Shown here piece after piece: positions 1-9,126 of a stretch of 64,000 nt of DNA. The notes below the pieces were generated by a model. It searched no databases and was not told where the DNA came from. It was given only the letters and a program-made list of their open reading frames with translations. Origin of the DNA: JAMZMI01 sp039970095. GTDB taxonomy: Bacteria > Bacteroidota > Bacteroidia > Cytophagales > Cyclobacteriaceae. Numbering within the stretch: position 1 is the first letter of the stretch; every line of letters starts with the position of its first letter. The stretch is from assembly GCA_039970095.1 (NCBI GenBank), contig JBDVMP010000029.1, positions 1 through 64,000 of the forward strand, written 5' to 3'. A program made the translations under genes and the position numbers.

Positions 1-2132
1 ATAGGAACATTGTCTTCAATTTCTTTCAGATCAGGAAGCTGCTCCAGTTGTGCTTTGAGAAAATCTTTCGCCTCTCCCAGCTCATGATAATTTTTTCCCA
101 TTATGGTCACGGAAACAGGTTTTCCCCATCTATTTCGGCCTCCTATGCTAAATTTATCCGCTTCTGGCACAGGCCCGATTTGCTTTCTTAGGCGAGATAT
201 CAAATCAAACTGATTGATGCCGTACTGATCAAGTTCGTCAAACTGAACATCGACTCCACCGGCGTGCGACCCCACTTCCCCTGCATTATTCGAACCTACA
301 TTGGTGAATGTAAACTTGATGATGTCTTTATCTGTGTCAAAGTCCTTTTTCATCTGGTCGTTGACTGCCCATACGGCATCATCGAAACGATGTAGATACT
401 CCTCCACACGGGTTTCTCTTTCGCCAGGCTTAAACGACAGGTTTATATTCAAACTGTTGAAAGCGATTTGAGGAAAGAATGTTGCTTTTATTTGACCTCC
501 TTGCAGCAGTCCAATTATGATGATTATAAACCCAATCAAAGCAGCGACAGTAACTGGTCTGTGGTCAAGACAGTATCTCAGCATCTTACCATAGAGCTTG
601 AACTTCATAAAGTCTATTACGCCGTTTAGTACTTTTCGTATTTTGTAGCTACGGGTATCTTCTTTTTTCACATTCAGCACTTTCTTGTTGGCCAAATGTG
701 CAGGAAGAATGAAAAAAGCTTCAACAAGTGAAAACCCTAAACAAAAAATTACCACATAGGCCATCTCTTTGAGAAACTCAAAACCACCCGTCAGGAACAG
801 TAGTGGGAGAAAAGCTACTATCGTGGTAAGCACGGAAGTAAATACCGCCGGAACCACCTCCATTGTTCCATATATTGCTGCCTTTATAGGGTTGCCGTGC
901 TTTTCAAAATGTGAATAGATGTTTTCTGCAATTACGATCCCATCATCTACCAAAATTCCAATTACCAGTATCATCCCAAAAAGGGAAATCATGTTGATAG
1001 TGAGACCAACGGCCAGACCAAGTATAAACATGCCCAGGAAAGCTGATGGAATACCCCAGGCCACCCAAAATGATAAGCGTAAACTCAAGAATAGTCCGAG
1101 CGAAATCAAGACCAGAATAAGCCCAATCACCCCGTTTGAAGTCAGCATATCGAGTCGCTGATCCAATAAATTGTTGAAATCCCACGTGGTGGTCAGCTTA
1201 ACTGCTTCGTTCTGCTCGTTAAACTCTTTTACGTATTCCAAAACAGTCGATGATATGACGGCCAGATCGTCCTCTTCGAGTTTTCGCACTTCCAGAAATA
1301 CTGCCGGTTTCCCATTTAGCAGAGCCTTGGAAGGCACATCAGCGAACTGTTCTTTGACGCTGGCTACATCACGAACCAATAGTTTACTGCCATCGGGGTT
1401 ACTTCTTAAAACTATCTCTCCAATCCATTCTGCATCAGTTTCTTTTGAACGCGAGCGAATCAGTATTTCCTCACTGGGAGATTTCACAGATCCTGCTGAT
1501 ACATCTTGGTTGTTGGCACGAACGGCTGCCACCACCTGATCAAAAGTGATATTGTATCGGCGCAGCACCTCTTCCCTGACCTCAATAGAGATTTCTAAAT
1601 CAGGATACCCACTGATATTCACCTGACTGATGACCCCTGTTGATAGCAGATCATCTTCGATATTATCCGCATACTCCTTCATGGTTCTGAGACTGACATC
1701 TCCTGTCAACCCCAGCCATTGAGCGGTGGATCTTTGTTTTTGTTTAAAAATGATCGGCTTCTCAGCGCCTACCGGGAAAGAAGAGATACCATCAATGGCA
1801 TTTTTAATCTCAGTATAGACTTCATCAATATCATGATTATCCAGCGTGAGGATGTTGATGTTGGCAGAATTCTCAGATGATGTTGAGTTGATCTCATCTA
1901 TCCCCGAAATAGTATTAATTGCTTCCTCAATTTTGGTTGTAACCCCTTCCTCCATTTCCTCGGGAGAGGCCCCCGGATACACCACATTGATAATAATATT
2001 GCGATCCTTGGCTATGGGGAAAAAGGATTTTTTAGTACCGAGAATGCTCAACACACCACCGGCAAGCGTGAGCGCTATCAATATATTAGCAAGGATTGGA
2101 AACTTTACGAAGTATTCGACTACAGTTTTCAT
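1..2132 (-). CDS. RND efflux transporter permease, 3' end cut by window edge
   Basis: The reverse frame is open from an ATG at 2132 to the left edge, giving about 710 residues of an inner-membrane proton-driven RND pump (AcrB/HAE1 type). The N-terminus has the usual first membrane helix (FPILANILIALTLAGGVLSI) followed by a periplasmic porter domain. Further on are the TM4 relay motif GILVDDGIVIAENIY and the long hydrophobic blocks of TM5-TM7, including the second-half start HRPVTVAALIGFIIIIIGLL. The C-terminal third lies outside the window. The adaptor gene lies just upstream on the same strand, 15 bases away, so the two form one operon (adaptor first). No TolC gene is visible on this side. 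Substrate cannot be told from the sequence. Confidence 0.93.
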   Translation of the reverse strand, partial: MKTVVEYFVKFPILANILIALTLAGGVLSILGTKKSFFPIAKDRNIIINVVYPGASPEEMEEGVTTKIEEAINTISGIDEINSTSSENSANINILTLDNHDIDEVYTEIKNAIDGISSFPVGAEKPIIFKQKQRSTAQWLGLTGDVSLRTMKEYADNIEDDLLSTGVISQVNISGYPDLEISIEVREEVLRRYNITFDQVVAAVRANNQDVSAGSVKSPSEEILIRSRSKETDAEWIGEIVLRSNPDGSKLLVRDVASVKEQFADVPSKALLNGKPAVFLEVRKLEEDDLAVISSTVLEYVKEFNEQNEAVKLTTTWDFNNLLDQRLDMLTSNGVIGLILVLISLGLFLSLRLSFWVAWGIPSAFLGMFILGLAVGLTINMISLFGMILVIGILVDDGIVIAENIYSHFEKHGNPIKAAIYGTMEVVPAVFTSVLTTIVAFLPLLFLTGGFEFLKEMAYVVIFCLGFSLVEAFFILPAHLANKKVLNVKKEDTRSYKIRKVLNGVIDFMKFKLYGKMLRYCLDHRPVTVAALIGFIIIIIGLLQGGQIKATFFPQIAFNSLNINLSFKPGERETRVEEYLHRFDDAVWAVNDQMKKDFDTDKDIIKFTFTNVGSNNAGEVGSHAGGVDVQFDELDQYGINQFDLISRLRKQIGPVPEADKFSIGGRNRWGKPVSVTIMGKNYHELGEAKDFLKAQLEQLPDLKEIEDNVP

Positions 2133-2147
2133 AGAACCTATATTGAC

Positions 2148-3332
2148 TTAGTTAGATGATGACTCGGCACTGACGGAAGCATCCATAGATTTAGAATACT
2201 CTATTTCTGTCTTATCCAGCTTATAGGCCGGCATATTGTTATGAGCATTAATCAAAGGCTCCACAACCAAATCAATACCTTCGCTGATGCCCCCTACAAT
2301 CGCCTCCTCTTCCATTAGCCTATAGACATCCACTTCTTTGACCTTGAGCACAGTATCCTGCCACACGAAGACTTCATTTCCATTGTAAATCACATTTCTG
2401 GGTATGATCATGCCGTCCTTAATGGTGCGAGCAGGAATGGACGCCTCCATAAATTGTCCATCATAGATTTTGGTTTGACCTGGAAACAATCTCACATAAA
2501 CGTCAACCGACTGTGTATTTGGGTTCACATAGTCGCTGATTCGCACCACCTCACCTTCGAATGTAGCCTGAGTCTCCTCAGAGTTTACAATAGCCGGGGA
2601 GCCCTCCTGAATCCAGGCAATATCTTTCGTTTCCACAGAAACCCTCAACTCCAAAGCATCAGAACGCATGATCTTTCCAATCTTAGTTCCGGGATTAATA
2701 AACGAGCCAGATTCCATATTAACTTCTATAATGCTGCCATTGAACGGAGCATAATACCTATGCTTTTGCAACCTGACTTCAGCGCTTTTTATTGAATAGA
2801 AGGTGGAATACACTCCCCTTGTTGCCAAAAACGTTTTCTCTTTCTCAGACCTGCACTCAGGAAGCCCCGGAAGGTTTTTATCGATATCTATTGCATTGAA
2901 ATAATCATTCCATGCGTCAAAATTATTGTTAAAATCCACTTTTAAATCCGGGAGAATAGCTGCAATGTCCCTAAGAAAATTGCTTTTCTGTGCTTTCAAG
3001 TTTAGTGAAGCTTCCTGGTCATCAATATAAAACAACAAAGCTCCATTTTTGAAGCTCTGTCCTTGCTTAAGGCTAACAGAACCGGCATACATCCTACCCG
3101 AAACTTCAGAAAGCAAATCAACATTTTGAGCAGCTTGAACGCGACCATATGCAATCACTGATGTTTTGATATCCGAATACATAACCTGATCGGTCTTTAC
3201 GTATTTTTTCGGTACGGGAGGTTTTCTGAATTCGGGTTCTTCTTTTAAGCTGGAAAAAAATCCACTCAACAAAACTGAGCCAACAAGCACCGCAAATGCA
3301 ACGCCGATGATGACAAATTGTCTTTTATTCAT
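2148..3332 (-). CDS. RND efflux periplasmic adaptor (membrane fusion protein)
   Basis: This is a 394-residue HlyD/AcrA-family adaptor that would bridge the inner-membrane RND pump to an outer-membrane channel. It starts with a signal-anchor helix (residues about 7-27, FVIIGVAFAVLVGSVLLSGFF). A biotinyl-lipoyl-like half follows around residues 55-110 (YGRVQAAQNVDLLSEVSGR). The second lipoyl half is near residues 190-215 (YAPFNGSIIEVNMESGSFI), and beta-barrel and membrane-proximal domains come after it. The alpha-hairpin between the lipoyl halves is short compared with AcrA. The gene precedes the permease by 15 bases on the same strand. It is divergent from msrB at 3472; the 139-base gap must hold both promoters. 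Confidence 0.92.
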   Translation of the reverse strand: MNKRQFVIIGVAFAVLVGSVLLSGFFSSLKEEPEFRKPPVPKKYVKTDQVMYSDIKTSVIAYGRVQAAQNVDLLSEVSGRMYAGSVSLKQGQSFKNGALLFYIDDQEASLNLKAQKSNFLRDIAAILPDLKVDFNNNFDAWNDYFNAIDIDKNLPGLPECRSEKEKTFLATRGVYSTFYSIKSAEVRLQKHRYYAPFNGSIIEVNMESGSFINPGTKIGKIMRSDALELRVSVETKDIAWIQEGSPAIVNSEETQATFEGEVVRISDYVNPNTQSVDVYVRLFPGQTKIYDGQFMEASIPARTIKDGMIIPRNVIYNGNEVFVWQDTVLKVKEVDVYRLMEEEAIVGGISEGIDLVVEPLINAHNNMPAYKLDKTEIEYSKSMDASVSAESSSN

Positions 3333-3471
3333 TTCTCTAGGTGGTAAGTATTATCTCTTAAATGGATTTCGGCTTCAATAGTTGCGAATTGTTTCTGCAA
3401 AATGATAAGCGGAAAAGAAACACTTTAAGCTGTATCCTTGTATTATATTATCAAATAATCGAAGCTGAAGT

Positions 3472-3867
3472 ATGGCCGACAAAATTAGCAAATCCAATCA
3501 AGAATGGAGAAAAGAATTGTCTCCCGAGCAATATCGAGTTTTAAGAGAGAAGGGTACAGAAAGAGCCTGGAGCGGAACGCTACTCGAAAATATCGAAAGC
3601 GGACAATATGAATGTGCCGGGTGCGGAAACGCGCTGTTTGATTCAGATACCAAATTTGATTCGGGGTGTGGATGGCCTAGTTTTTACGCACCCAAGAGAA
3701 AAGGAGCTGTAGAATATCACATGGATAAATCTTTCGGTATGATTCGTACCGAAGTGACTTGTGCCAAATGCGGAGGACATTTGGGACATGTTTTTCATGA
3801 TGGTCCACAACCTACCGGAGAGCGATATTGCATGAACTCGATTTCTTTAAAATTCAAAAAAGAATAA
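3472..3867 (+). CDS. msrB: Peptide-methionine (R)-S-oxide reductase, cytosolic
   Basis: This 131-residue protein is a complete single-domain MsrB, which reduces methionine-R-sulfoxide in proteins. The zinc site is formed by two CxxC pairs (Cys48/51 and Cys97/100). The catalytic cysteine is Cys120 in the RYCMNS motif. The SGCGWPSF motif carries Cys66 at the position known in many MsrBs as the recycling cysteine, so a thioredoxin-linked disulfide cycle is expected. There is no signal peptide, so it is cytosolic. A second, secreted MsrB lies 1.3 kb downstream, beyond the hydroxyglutarate oxidase gene. The start ATG is preceded by A/T-rich sequence with no strong Shine-Dalgarno. Confidence 0.95.
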   Translation: MADKISKSNQEWRKELSPEQYRVLREKGTERAWSGTLLENIESGQYECAGCGNALFDSDTKFDSGCGWPSFYAPKRKGAVEYHMDKSFGMIRTEVTCAKCGGHLGHVFHDGPQPTGERYCMNSISLKFKKE

Positions 3868-3940
3868 CAAGACATTAAAAAAAACGATATACCAAAACAT
3901 CATTTTTCACATCTTTGCAGCGTAACAAACAGGTGAGTAC

Positions 3941-5137
3941 ATGTACAATGTTGTAGTGATCGGTGGTGGTATAGTAGGTCTGGCTTCAGCCCTCAAAATC
4001 AAAGAAGCCAACCCTAAGCTGCGTGTGGCGGTAGTGGAAAAAGAAAATGGTCTGGCCAAGCATCAGACAGGTCACAACAGCGGCGTAATACACTCTGGGC
4101 TTTACTATAAGCCAGGCAGTCTCAAAGCCAAAAACTGTGTGGATGGTTACAATGAGTTGGTAAAGTTCTGTGAGGAAGAAGAAATCAACTTTGAACTCTG
4201 CGGAAAAATCGTGGTGGCCACCAACAAGGAGCAACTCCCCACATTGAACACCCTTTACGAGCGTGGTGAGAAGAACGGACTCACCGGAATGAAAAAACTG
4301 ATAGGTGACGAACTGAAAGAGTACGAGCCATACGTCAACGGTATTCAAGGGATATTCGTACCACAAACTGGCATCATCGATTATAAAGAAGTGTCTTACA
4401 AATATGCCGAGAAAATCAAGCACTTCAACGGAGATATATTTCCAGGAAACAAGGTGCTCAACATCAAAGAAAATGGCGGTTTCATTCAGGTAGAAACGGA
4501 TCAGCAAACCCTTACTACGCGGTTGGTCATCAACTGCTCAGGTCTGTATTCCGACAAAGTGGCCAAGCTTACCGGAATGCCAGTTAACTACAAGATCATC
4601 CCTTTCAGAGGAGAGTATTATAAGATAAAAAAGGAGAAGGAGCATTTGGTAAAAAACCTCATCTACCCTGTTCCTGACCCCAACTTCCCTTTTCTCGGAG
4701 TGCACTTTACTCGCATGATAGGTGGTGGCATTGAGGCTGGCCCGAATGCTGTATTTGCTTTTAAAAGAGAAGGCTATTCTAAAACCGATATTAACCTGGG
4801 AGAACTGATGGGTAGCCTTGGCTGGAAGGGTTTTAGAAAAGTGGCAGGTAAATACTGGAAAACAGGACTAGGTGAATTTTATCGTTCTTTTTCAAAATCG
4901 GCATTTACAAAAGCCCTTCAGGAACTACTTCCTGATATTCAGCAAGAAGATCTGGAACCGGGTGGTTCTGGAGTACGAGCGCAGGCTTGCGATAAGGAAG
5001 GCGGATTGATCGATGATTTTCTTATTCTTCAGAATGAAAAAATCATCAATGTGGGGAATGCTCCATCTCCGGCTGCTACTTCATCTCTAGCTATTGGCAA
5101 ACATGTCGCGGGGCTTGCAATGGAGCGTTTTAAATAA
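3941..5137 (+). CDS. lhgO: L-2-hydroxyglutarate oxidase
   Basis: This 398-residue FAD enzyme of the DAO/LhgO family oxidises L-2-hydroxyglutarate to 2-oxoglutarate. The N-terminal Rossmann motif VVVIGGGIVGLASALKI binds FAD. A family signature follows, with KHQTGHNSGVIHSGLYY around residues 40-58 and a C-terminal FAD-contacting segment with GSGVRAQ. Length matches E. coli LhgO. A good ribosome-binding site (aggtgag, 3931-3937) lies before the ATG at 3941. It sits between two msrB genes on the same strand. Whether the three are co-transcribed is uncertain, since the gaps are 73 and 43 bases. Confidence 0.92.
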   Translation: MYNVVVIGGGIVGLASALKIKEANPKLRVAVVEKENGLAKHQTGHNSGVIHSGLYYKPGSLKAKNCVDGYNELVKFCEEEEINFELCGKIVVATNKEQLPTLNTLYERGEKNGLTGMKKLIGDELKEYEPYVNGIQGIFVPQTGIIDYKEVSYKYAEKIKHFNGDIFPGNKVLNIKENGGFIQVETDQQTLTTRLVINCSGLYSDKVAKLTGMPVNYKIIPFRGEYYKIKKEKEHLVKNLIYPVPDPNFPFLGVHFTRMIGGGIEAGPNAVFAFKREGYSKTDINLGELMGSLGWKGFRKVAGKYWKTGLGEFYRSFSKSAFTKALQELLPDIQQEDLEPGGSGVRAQACDKEGGLIDDFLILQNEKIINVGNAPSPAATSSLAIGKHVAGLAMERFK

Positions 5138-5180
5138 ACAAACAATATCTCAGGGCGTTAAGTGATCATAAATTGATCTT

Positions 5181-5675
5181 ATGAAATCACTGTTTTACAT
5201 TCCTATATTGCTGATATCGCTAACTTCTTGTGCGCAATCTGCCGACAAAGACGGACGGAATAGCGAAACCGACATCACAACAGCTTCTGATTGGACCCTC
5301 TCAGAGTCTGAGTGGAAAGAAAGACTCTCAGATTTGGAGTATTACGTACTCAGAGAAAAAGGCACTGAACGGGCCTTCACTGGTGACCTATGGGACAACA
5401 AAGCCAAAGGCACTTATATCTGTGCGGCATGTAAGCTTCCATTATTTGAAAGCGAAACAAAATTCAAATCTGGCACAGGATGGCCCTCATTTTACGAGCC
5501 AATAAGCGAGACGAATGTAGCATCGGAGACAGATAATAAGTACGGCATGAGTCGAACGGAAGTCCTTTGCTCAAGATGCGGAGGGCACCTCGGTCATGTC
5601 TTTCCGGACGGCCCTAAACCTACCGGTTTGAGATACTGCATCAACTCAGTGTCTTTGGATTTTGTAGAGAAATAG
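5181..5675 (+). CDS. msrB: Secreted lipoprotein MsrB
   Basis: This 164-residue second MsrB has a lipoprotein signal peptide (LISLTSC, lipid-modified Cys17), so it should act in the cell envelope on oxidised exported proteins. Zinc cysteines are Cys81/84 and Cys130/133, and the catalytic cysteine is Cys153 in RYCINS. The motif is SGTGWPSF rather than SGCGWPSF: Thr99 replaces the usual recycling cysteine, so regeneration must use another route. A linker of about 25 polar residues follows the lipobox. The gene ends two bases before the convergent DUF1080 gene, with no terminator hairpin between them. Confidence 0.94.
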   Translation: MKSLFYIPILLISLTSCAQSADKDGRNSETDITTASDWTLSESEWKERLSDLEYYVLREKGTERAFTGDLWDNKAKGTYICAACKLPLFESETKFKSGTGWPSFYEPISETNVASETDNKYGMSRTEVLCSRCGGHLGHVFPDGPKPTGLRYCINSVSLDFVEK

Positions 5676-5677
5676 AC

Positions 5678-6508
5678 TTACAACTCTCTCACCCAAATAT
5701 TTCTAAACCTCATTTTGTCACTGTGATCCTGCAATACCAGAGGCAATTTTGCCGGATGTGGCAGGTAATAAGGCGTGCCTATATAGCAAGTTGGCCCTAG
5801 CAGCTCTACATTATTCTGAACCAGTACCCCATTATGAAGCACCGTCACACGTGCAGGGCTGACCAGTGTACCTTTATCTGAAAATTTGGGAGCCATAAAT
5901 ATGATATCATATACCTGCCAGTTTTCCGGAGCTTTCGAGGCATTAACGAGGGGTATCAATTGCTTATAAACTGAGGCTGCCTGCCCATTGCTATATGTTG
6001 GGTTTTCATAAGAATTCAAAACCTGAACCTCATACATTCCCATAAAGATAATTCCGCTATTTCCCCCTGCTTGTCCTTTTTTGTCTGAAGGCATTTTGGG
6101 AGCCATCCACTCTACGTGCAGCTGAATATCGCCAAAAATCCGTTTTGTGGCAATGTTGCCCTGTCCCGGAGCTACCTCAAGCTCACCGTCGTTTATCGAC
6201 CATGAAGCCTCCTCACCCACATAGTTAGGGTCTACCATCTCTGCGTAAGCCTTAAATCCTTCCATATTTACGGGAGATCCGAATTGTGCCTTTTGCCACA
6301 TATCCATGGATTTGCCATCAAACAAAACGATCGCATCTGAAGGTGCAGAAGCTCCTTCTCCAGGCGTAACTTTCGCAACATCCCGATAGAGTTCCGTCAC
6401 CTCCCAGGGCTTGGTTTTCCTGAGTTCATCCCAATCGGTTTGGGGTAAATCCTGAGCTATGGCCGTAAAACTGATCAACAGTGTGGTTACAAATAGTAGG
6501 TTTTTCAT
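5678..6508 (-). CDS. DUF1080 (3-keto-disaccharide hydrolase-like) secreted protein
   Basis: This 276-residue protein starts with a signal peptide (LLFVTTLLISFTAIAQ). It carries a DUF1080 concanavalin-like fold, called 3-keto-disaccharide hydrolase in current databases. Recognisable parts are VLFDGKSMDMWQ near residue 62, the strand NSGIIFMGMYEVQVLNSY near residue 150, and the C-terminal MRFRNIWVREL. The family is common in Bacteroidota and Planctomycetes and acts on sugars in the periplasm or outside the cell. The exact substrate cannot be inferred. The gene is convergent with the lipoprotein msrB and not part of an obvious operon. Confidence 0.85.
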   Translation of the reverse strand: MKNLLFVTTLLISFTAIAQDLPQTDWDELRKTKPWEVTELYRDVAKVTPGEGASAPSDAIVLFDGKSMDMWQKAQFGSPVNMEGFKAYAEMVDPNYVGEEASWSINDGELEVAPGQGNIATKRIFGDIQLHVEWMAPKMPSDKKGQAGGNSGIIFMGMYEVQVLNSYENPTYSNGQAASVYKQLIPLVNASKAPENWQVYDIIFMAPKFSDKGTLVSPARVTVLHNGVLVQNNVELLGPTCYIGTPYYLPHPAKLPLVLQDHSDKMRFRNIWVREL

Positions 6509-6614
6509 CCTTGTGTTTCTGGGTTGTTTTGCTAAAACTATCCAAACTTATGAACAGTATCTCTTTAATTATATCAAAAGATGGAGCCACTAAACAGACC
6601 TTACGAAAAATAAA

Positions 6615-7577
6615 TTACCACTGGTGCTGCTTCATAAACGCCTCTGCGCGAACCTCCATCCAACTATGCTTTTGACCCAAAATAGAAAAGCCGACATGTC
6701 CACCCTGATTCGGGGTTTCCAGATAAACGAACTCACTCTCTTTCGCAAGATTCACGGGATAGCACTTATCTCCAAGCATGGGGTCATTTAGGGCATTTCC
6801 TATAAAAACAGGTACTTTAATATTGGGCAAATAACGATCACAAGTTGCTTCCGCAAAAAAATCACTCGCGTTCTCAAAATCATGCAATGGAGCTGTGTAG
6901 CGTTCATGAAATTCATCAAAACCCTCCAATTCATCAATCCCTTGCACATTCACACTGCCGGGGTATTTCTCAGCCTTGGCCTTCATTTTTTGGATCAACT
7001 TACGAACAAAACGCTTTTCATACACCTGATTTTCCTTTCGCCTCAAAGCCTCCGAACTATCAAGCAAGTTGCATGGAACAGAAAAAGTAATCGCACCTTT
7101 TATGCGAGTATCAACATCTCTTTCACCCATGTATTTCAAGCTCATACTACCTCCCATAGAGTACCCCATCAGCACAACTGAATCATAATTCATATTAAAA
7201 CTATGCTCAATTACAGTGGCCAGATCTCCGGTTTCGCCATGATGGTAAAACCTTGGTAAGCGGTTAATTTCTCCGCTGCAGCTTCGACAATTCCACGCAA
7301 TCACATCCCAGCCACGATCAAAAAAATAACGTGCCGTTCGTTTTACATAGTACCGATTGGAGTCTCCTTCAAGCCCATGAGTAATGATCAAACATTTACT
7401 ATTTCCCCCTTTCAAATAATCGACATCCAAAAAATCTCCGTCTGCAAGTTCCATTCTTTGACGCGTATATGGAACCTCTGGCCCTTTGTAAAACATCGAA
7501 GGAATAATCGTCTCCCAATGTCCATTTAACATATAAAATGGACGTTTCCCGTAACTTGAATTAGTAATTAATGGCAC
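6615..7577 (-). CDS. Alpha/beta hydrolase, YheT family
   Basis: This 320-residue cytosolic hydrolase belongs to the YheT/ABHD1-3 group of esterases. The oxyanion strand is LIITHGLEGDSNR (around residue 65). The distinctive family segment is WNCRSCSGEINRLPRFYHHGE, which corresponds to the WNFRGCSG.NR..R.YH.G signature. The nucleophile elbow is GYSMGGSMS (about residue 140). The acidic residue is probably in the segment NALNDPML, and the catalytic histidine is in PNQGGHVGF. No signal peptide is present. The physiological substrate is unknown for the family in this group. A very small gene lies 63 bases upstream on the same strand. Confidence 0.9.
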   Translation of the reverse strand: MPLITNSSYGKRPFYMLNGHWETIIPSMFYKGPEVPYTRQRMELADGDFLDVDYLKGGNSKCLIITHGLEGDSNRYYVKRTARYFFDRGWDVIAWNCRSCSGEINRLPRFYHHGETGDLATVIEHSFNMNYDSVVLMGYSMGGSMSLKYMGERDVDTRIKGAITFSVPCNLLDSSEALRRKENQVYEKRFVRKLIQKMKAKAEKYPGSVNVQGIDELEGFDEFHERYTAPLHDFENASDFFAEATCDRYLPNIKVPVFIGNALNDPMLGDKCYPVNLAKESEFVYLETPNQGGHVGFSILGQKHSWMEVRAEAFMKQHQW

Positions 7578-7640
7578 TTATATTCTCAATTTAGAAATCC
7601 CGTTAGTATTCTGTTGGAGCCTGAACATTGGAGCCCTTTG

Positions 7641-7778
7641 CTATTCTGTAAGTCTCTCTTCCAGATTCTTTTTGGCTCCTGGCCATGAGGTTTTACTACT
7701 TATATCAATGCCAATCAAAATCATTACTAGCAAAAAGATTGCTGCTATTATGAAAAATAATTTCTTAGACTTTTTCAT
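7641..7778 (-). CDS. Small single-pass membrane protein, 45 residues
   Basis: An ATG at 7778 opens a 45-codon frame ending in TAG at 7641. The product has a basic start (MKKSKK), one hydrophobic helix of about 19 residues (LFFIIAAIFLLVMILIGID) and a short charged tail with the segment KTSWPGAKKNLEERL. This is the pattern of a real small membrane protein: positive-inside start, a clean helix and a soluble tail. It lies between the YheT gene and the divergent DUF3127 gene. I do not recognise a named family and do not assign a function. Confidence 0.5.
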   Translation of the reverse strand: MKKSKKLFFIIAAIFLLVMILIGIDISSKTSWPGAKKNLEERLTE

Positions 7779-7826
7779 ATGCGTTATGAGGTCTCTTTAT
7801 TTGCGAAAAGATTTAATCCACTTTCC

Positions 7827-8204
7827 ATGAATATTGAAGCCAAGTTAATTGAGAAGTTCGATACGCAAAATGTAACCGACACTTTTAAGAAAAGAGAATT
7901 TGTAGTGGAGTATGCGGAGAACCCGCAATACCCCGAATACATCAAATTTGAGTTGATACAGAACAATTGCCAGCAACTGGATCAGTATCAAGTAGGTGAC
8001 GCCTTAAATGTTTCTTTTAACCTAAAAGGAAGAAAGTGGACTGACCCGAAAGGAGAAACTAAATATTTTACCAGCCTTCAGGCATGGAAAATTGAGGGCA
8101 AAGCTACAGGTGCTACTCCACCAACTGCGGACGCTCCTCCTCCATCAGCGCAAGACAGCTGGATGGATCAGGCGTCAGAAGCAGATGACGATCTTCCTTT
8201 CTAA
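7827..8204 (+). CDS. DUF3127 domain protein
   Basis: This is a 125-residue conserved Bacteroidota protein with an OB-fold-like DUF3127 domain at residues 1-90 (IEAKLIEKFDTQNVTDTFKKR, FNLKGRKW). An alanine/proline-rich linker and the acidic-aromatic tip DDLPF follow. The layout of an OB-like core with an acidic DDxPF end resembles single-stranded DNA-binding protein (SSB), and a nucleic-acid role is plausible but not shown. I chose the ATG at 7827 because the family begins at M(D/N)I; an in-frame ATG at 7779 would add 16 unrelated residues and would abut the divergent small gene. The end overlaps the convergent gene by four bases. Confidence 0.88.
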   Translation: MNIEAKLIEKFDTQNVTDTFKKREFVVEYAENPQYPEYIKFELIQNNCQQLDQYQVGDALNVSFNLKGRKWTDPKGETKYFTSLQAWKIEGKATGATPPTADAPPPSAQDSWMDQASEADDDLPF

Positions 8205-8461
8205 GATCGTTTTTTTCTAAAGGTAATCGGAATGTAATCGTCTGTTGGTAATCCAATATGTGCCAAATCCCACTTTTGGTCATAGTTGTTTACAAGTTGG
8301 CGGATGCATTCCACCCTATCGTCAGTGGGATATGGACATTGATCCCAGTAAAAAATTTCAACCCGATAGTTGTATTGTTTCTTAATTCCGTTGACTTTTA
8401 CCTCAACCTCAATTTCCTGTTCCTCGTTTAATTGAGGGATTTCTATACCAATGATTCCCAT
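8201..8461 (-). CDS. Conserved hypothetical protein, 86 residues
   Basis: This is a small soluble protein with no signal peptide or membrane helix. The first 45 residues look like beta strands with alternating charged and hydrophobic residues (EVEVKVNGIKKQYNYRVEIFYW). A more helical middle (DDRVECIRQLVNNYD) and a basic end follow. It overlaps the end of the DUF3127 gene by four bases in convergent orientation. I do not recognise a family. Codon use and length suggest a real gene, and nothing better competes for this interval. Confidence 0.65.
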   Translation of the reverse strand: MGIIGIEIPQLNEEQEIEVEVKVNGIKKQYNYRVEIFYWDQCPYPTDDRVECIRQLVNNYDQKWDLAHIGLPTDDYIPITFRKKRS

Positions 8462-8588
8462 ATAAGATTATTTAGGTGACTTATTAAATCCAGATGAACA
8501 AAAAATGTACCTTTTCAGTTAAACATTTCATAGTCAATGATTTAATACAATTAGAGTTCATTAGAGTTGACCGAATTAGAACACATTT

Positions 8589-9125
8589 ATGTCCAAAATG
8601 ATACAATTACTCCCAAAATTTCATGTCTTCCTTCTGGTTGCCCTGATGGGTTGGTCATGTGCAAGTAGCAAAAAGGAAAACCGGCCCTCACCATACGCCA
8701 TGGACTCTACTAAAATTGAAAATGTCAAACTAAAAATTTCTTATAGCAGCCCCGGAGTAAAAAAAAGAAAGATATGGGGAGAACTGGTGCCTTATGGTAA
8801 TATGTGGAGAACTGGCGCAAATGAGGCCACTACCCTGGAAGTTTCGGAGGACATTACACTAGCCGGGAAACCATTGCCAAAAGGTAAATATGCAATTTTC
8901 ACCATCCCTGAAAGTAATAAGTGGACACTTCTGTTCAACACAGAATGGAGTCAGTGGGGAGCGTATAATTATGATGATACTAAGGATGTATTGGTGCTGG
9001 AGGTAGAACCTCAAAAAGCAAAAGAACTGCAAGAAAGAATGAAATTCTACTTTGAAGAAGATAAACTAAAATTTCACTGGGAATATCTCACCTTCTCCCT
9101 CGAGGTATCTGCAAAAAAACAATAA
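8589..9125 (+). CDS. DUF2911 lipoprotein
   Basis: This 178-residue envelope protein has a lipoprotein signal peptide (LLVALMGWSC, lipid-modified cysteine near residue 25). A DUF2911 domain follows, marked by YSSPGVKKRKIWGELVPYG, WRTGANEATT and LPKGKYAIFTIP. DUF2911 is a widespread Bacteroidota family of secreted or lipid-anchored proteins with unknown function. The gene stands alone, with 127 bases before it. It ends one base before the convergent DUF302 gene, and no terminator hairpin separates them. Confidence 0.87.
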   Translation: MSKMIQLLPKFHVFLLVALMGWSCASSKKENRPSPYAMDSTKIENVKLKISYSSPGVKKRKIWGELVPYGNMWRTGANEATTLEVSEDITLAGKPLPKGKYAIFTIPESNKWTLLFNTEWSQWGAYNYDDTKDVLVLEVEPQKAKELQERMKFYFEEDKLKFHWEYLTFSLEVSAKKQ

Positions 9126-9126
9126 C

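Noticed and set aside
3986..4507. A 173-codon open frame on the minus strand
   Set aside because: It is antisense to the convincing lhgO gene and has no family motifs; a shadow of codon bias.
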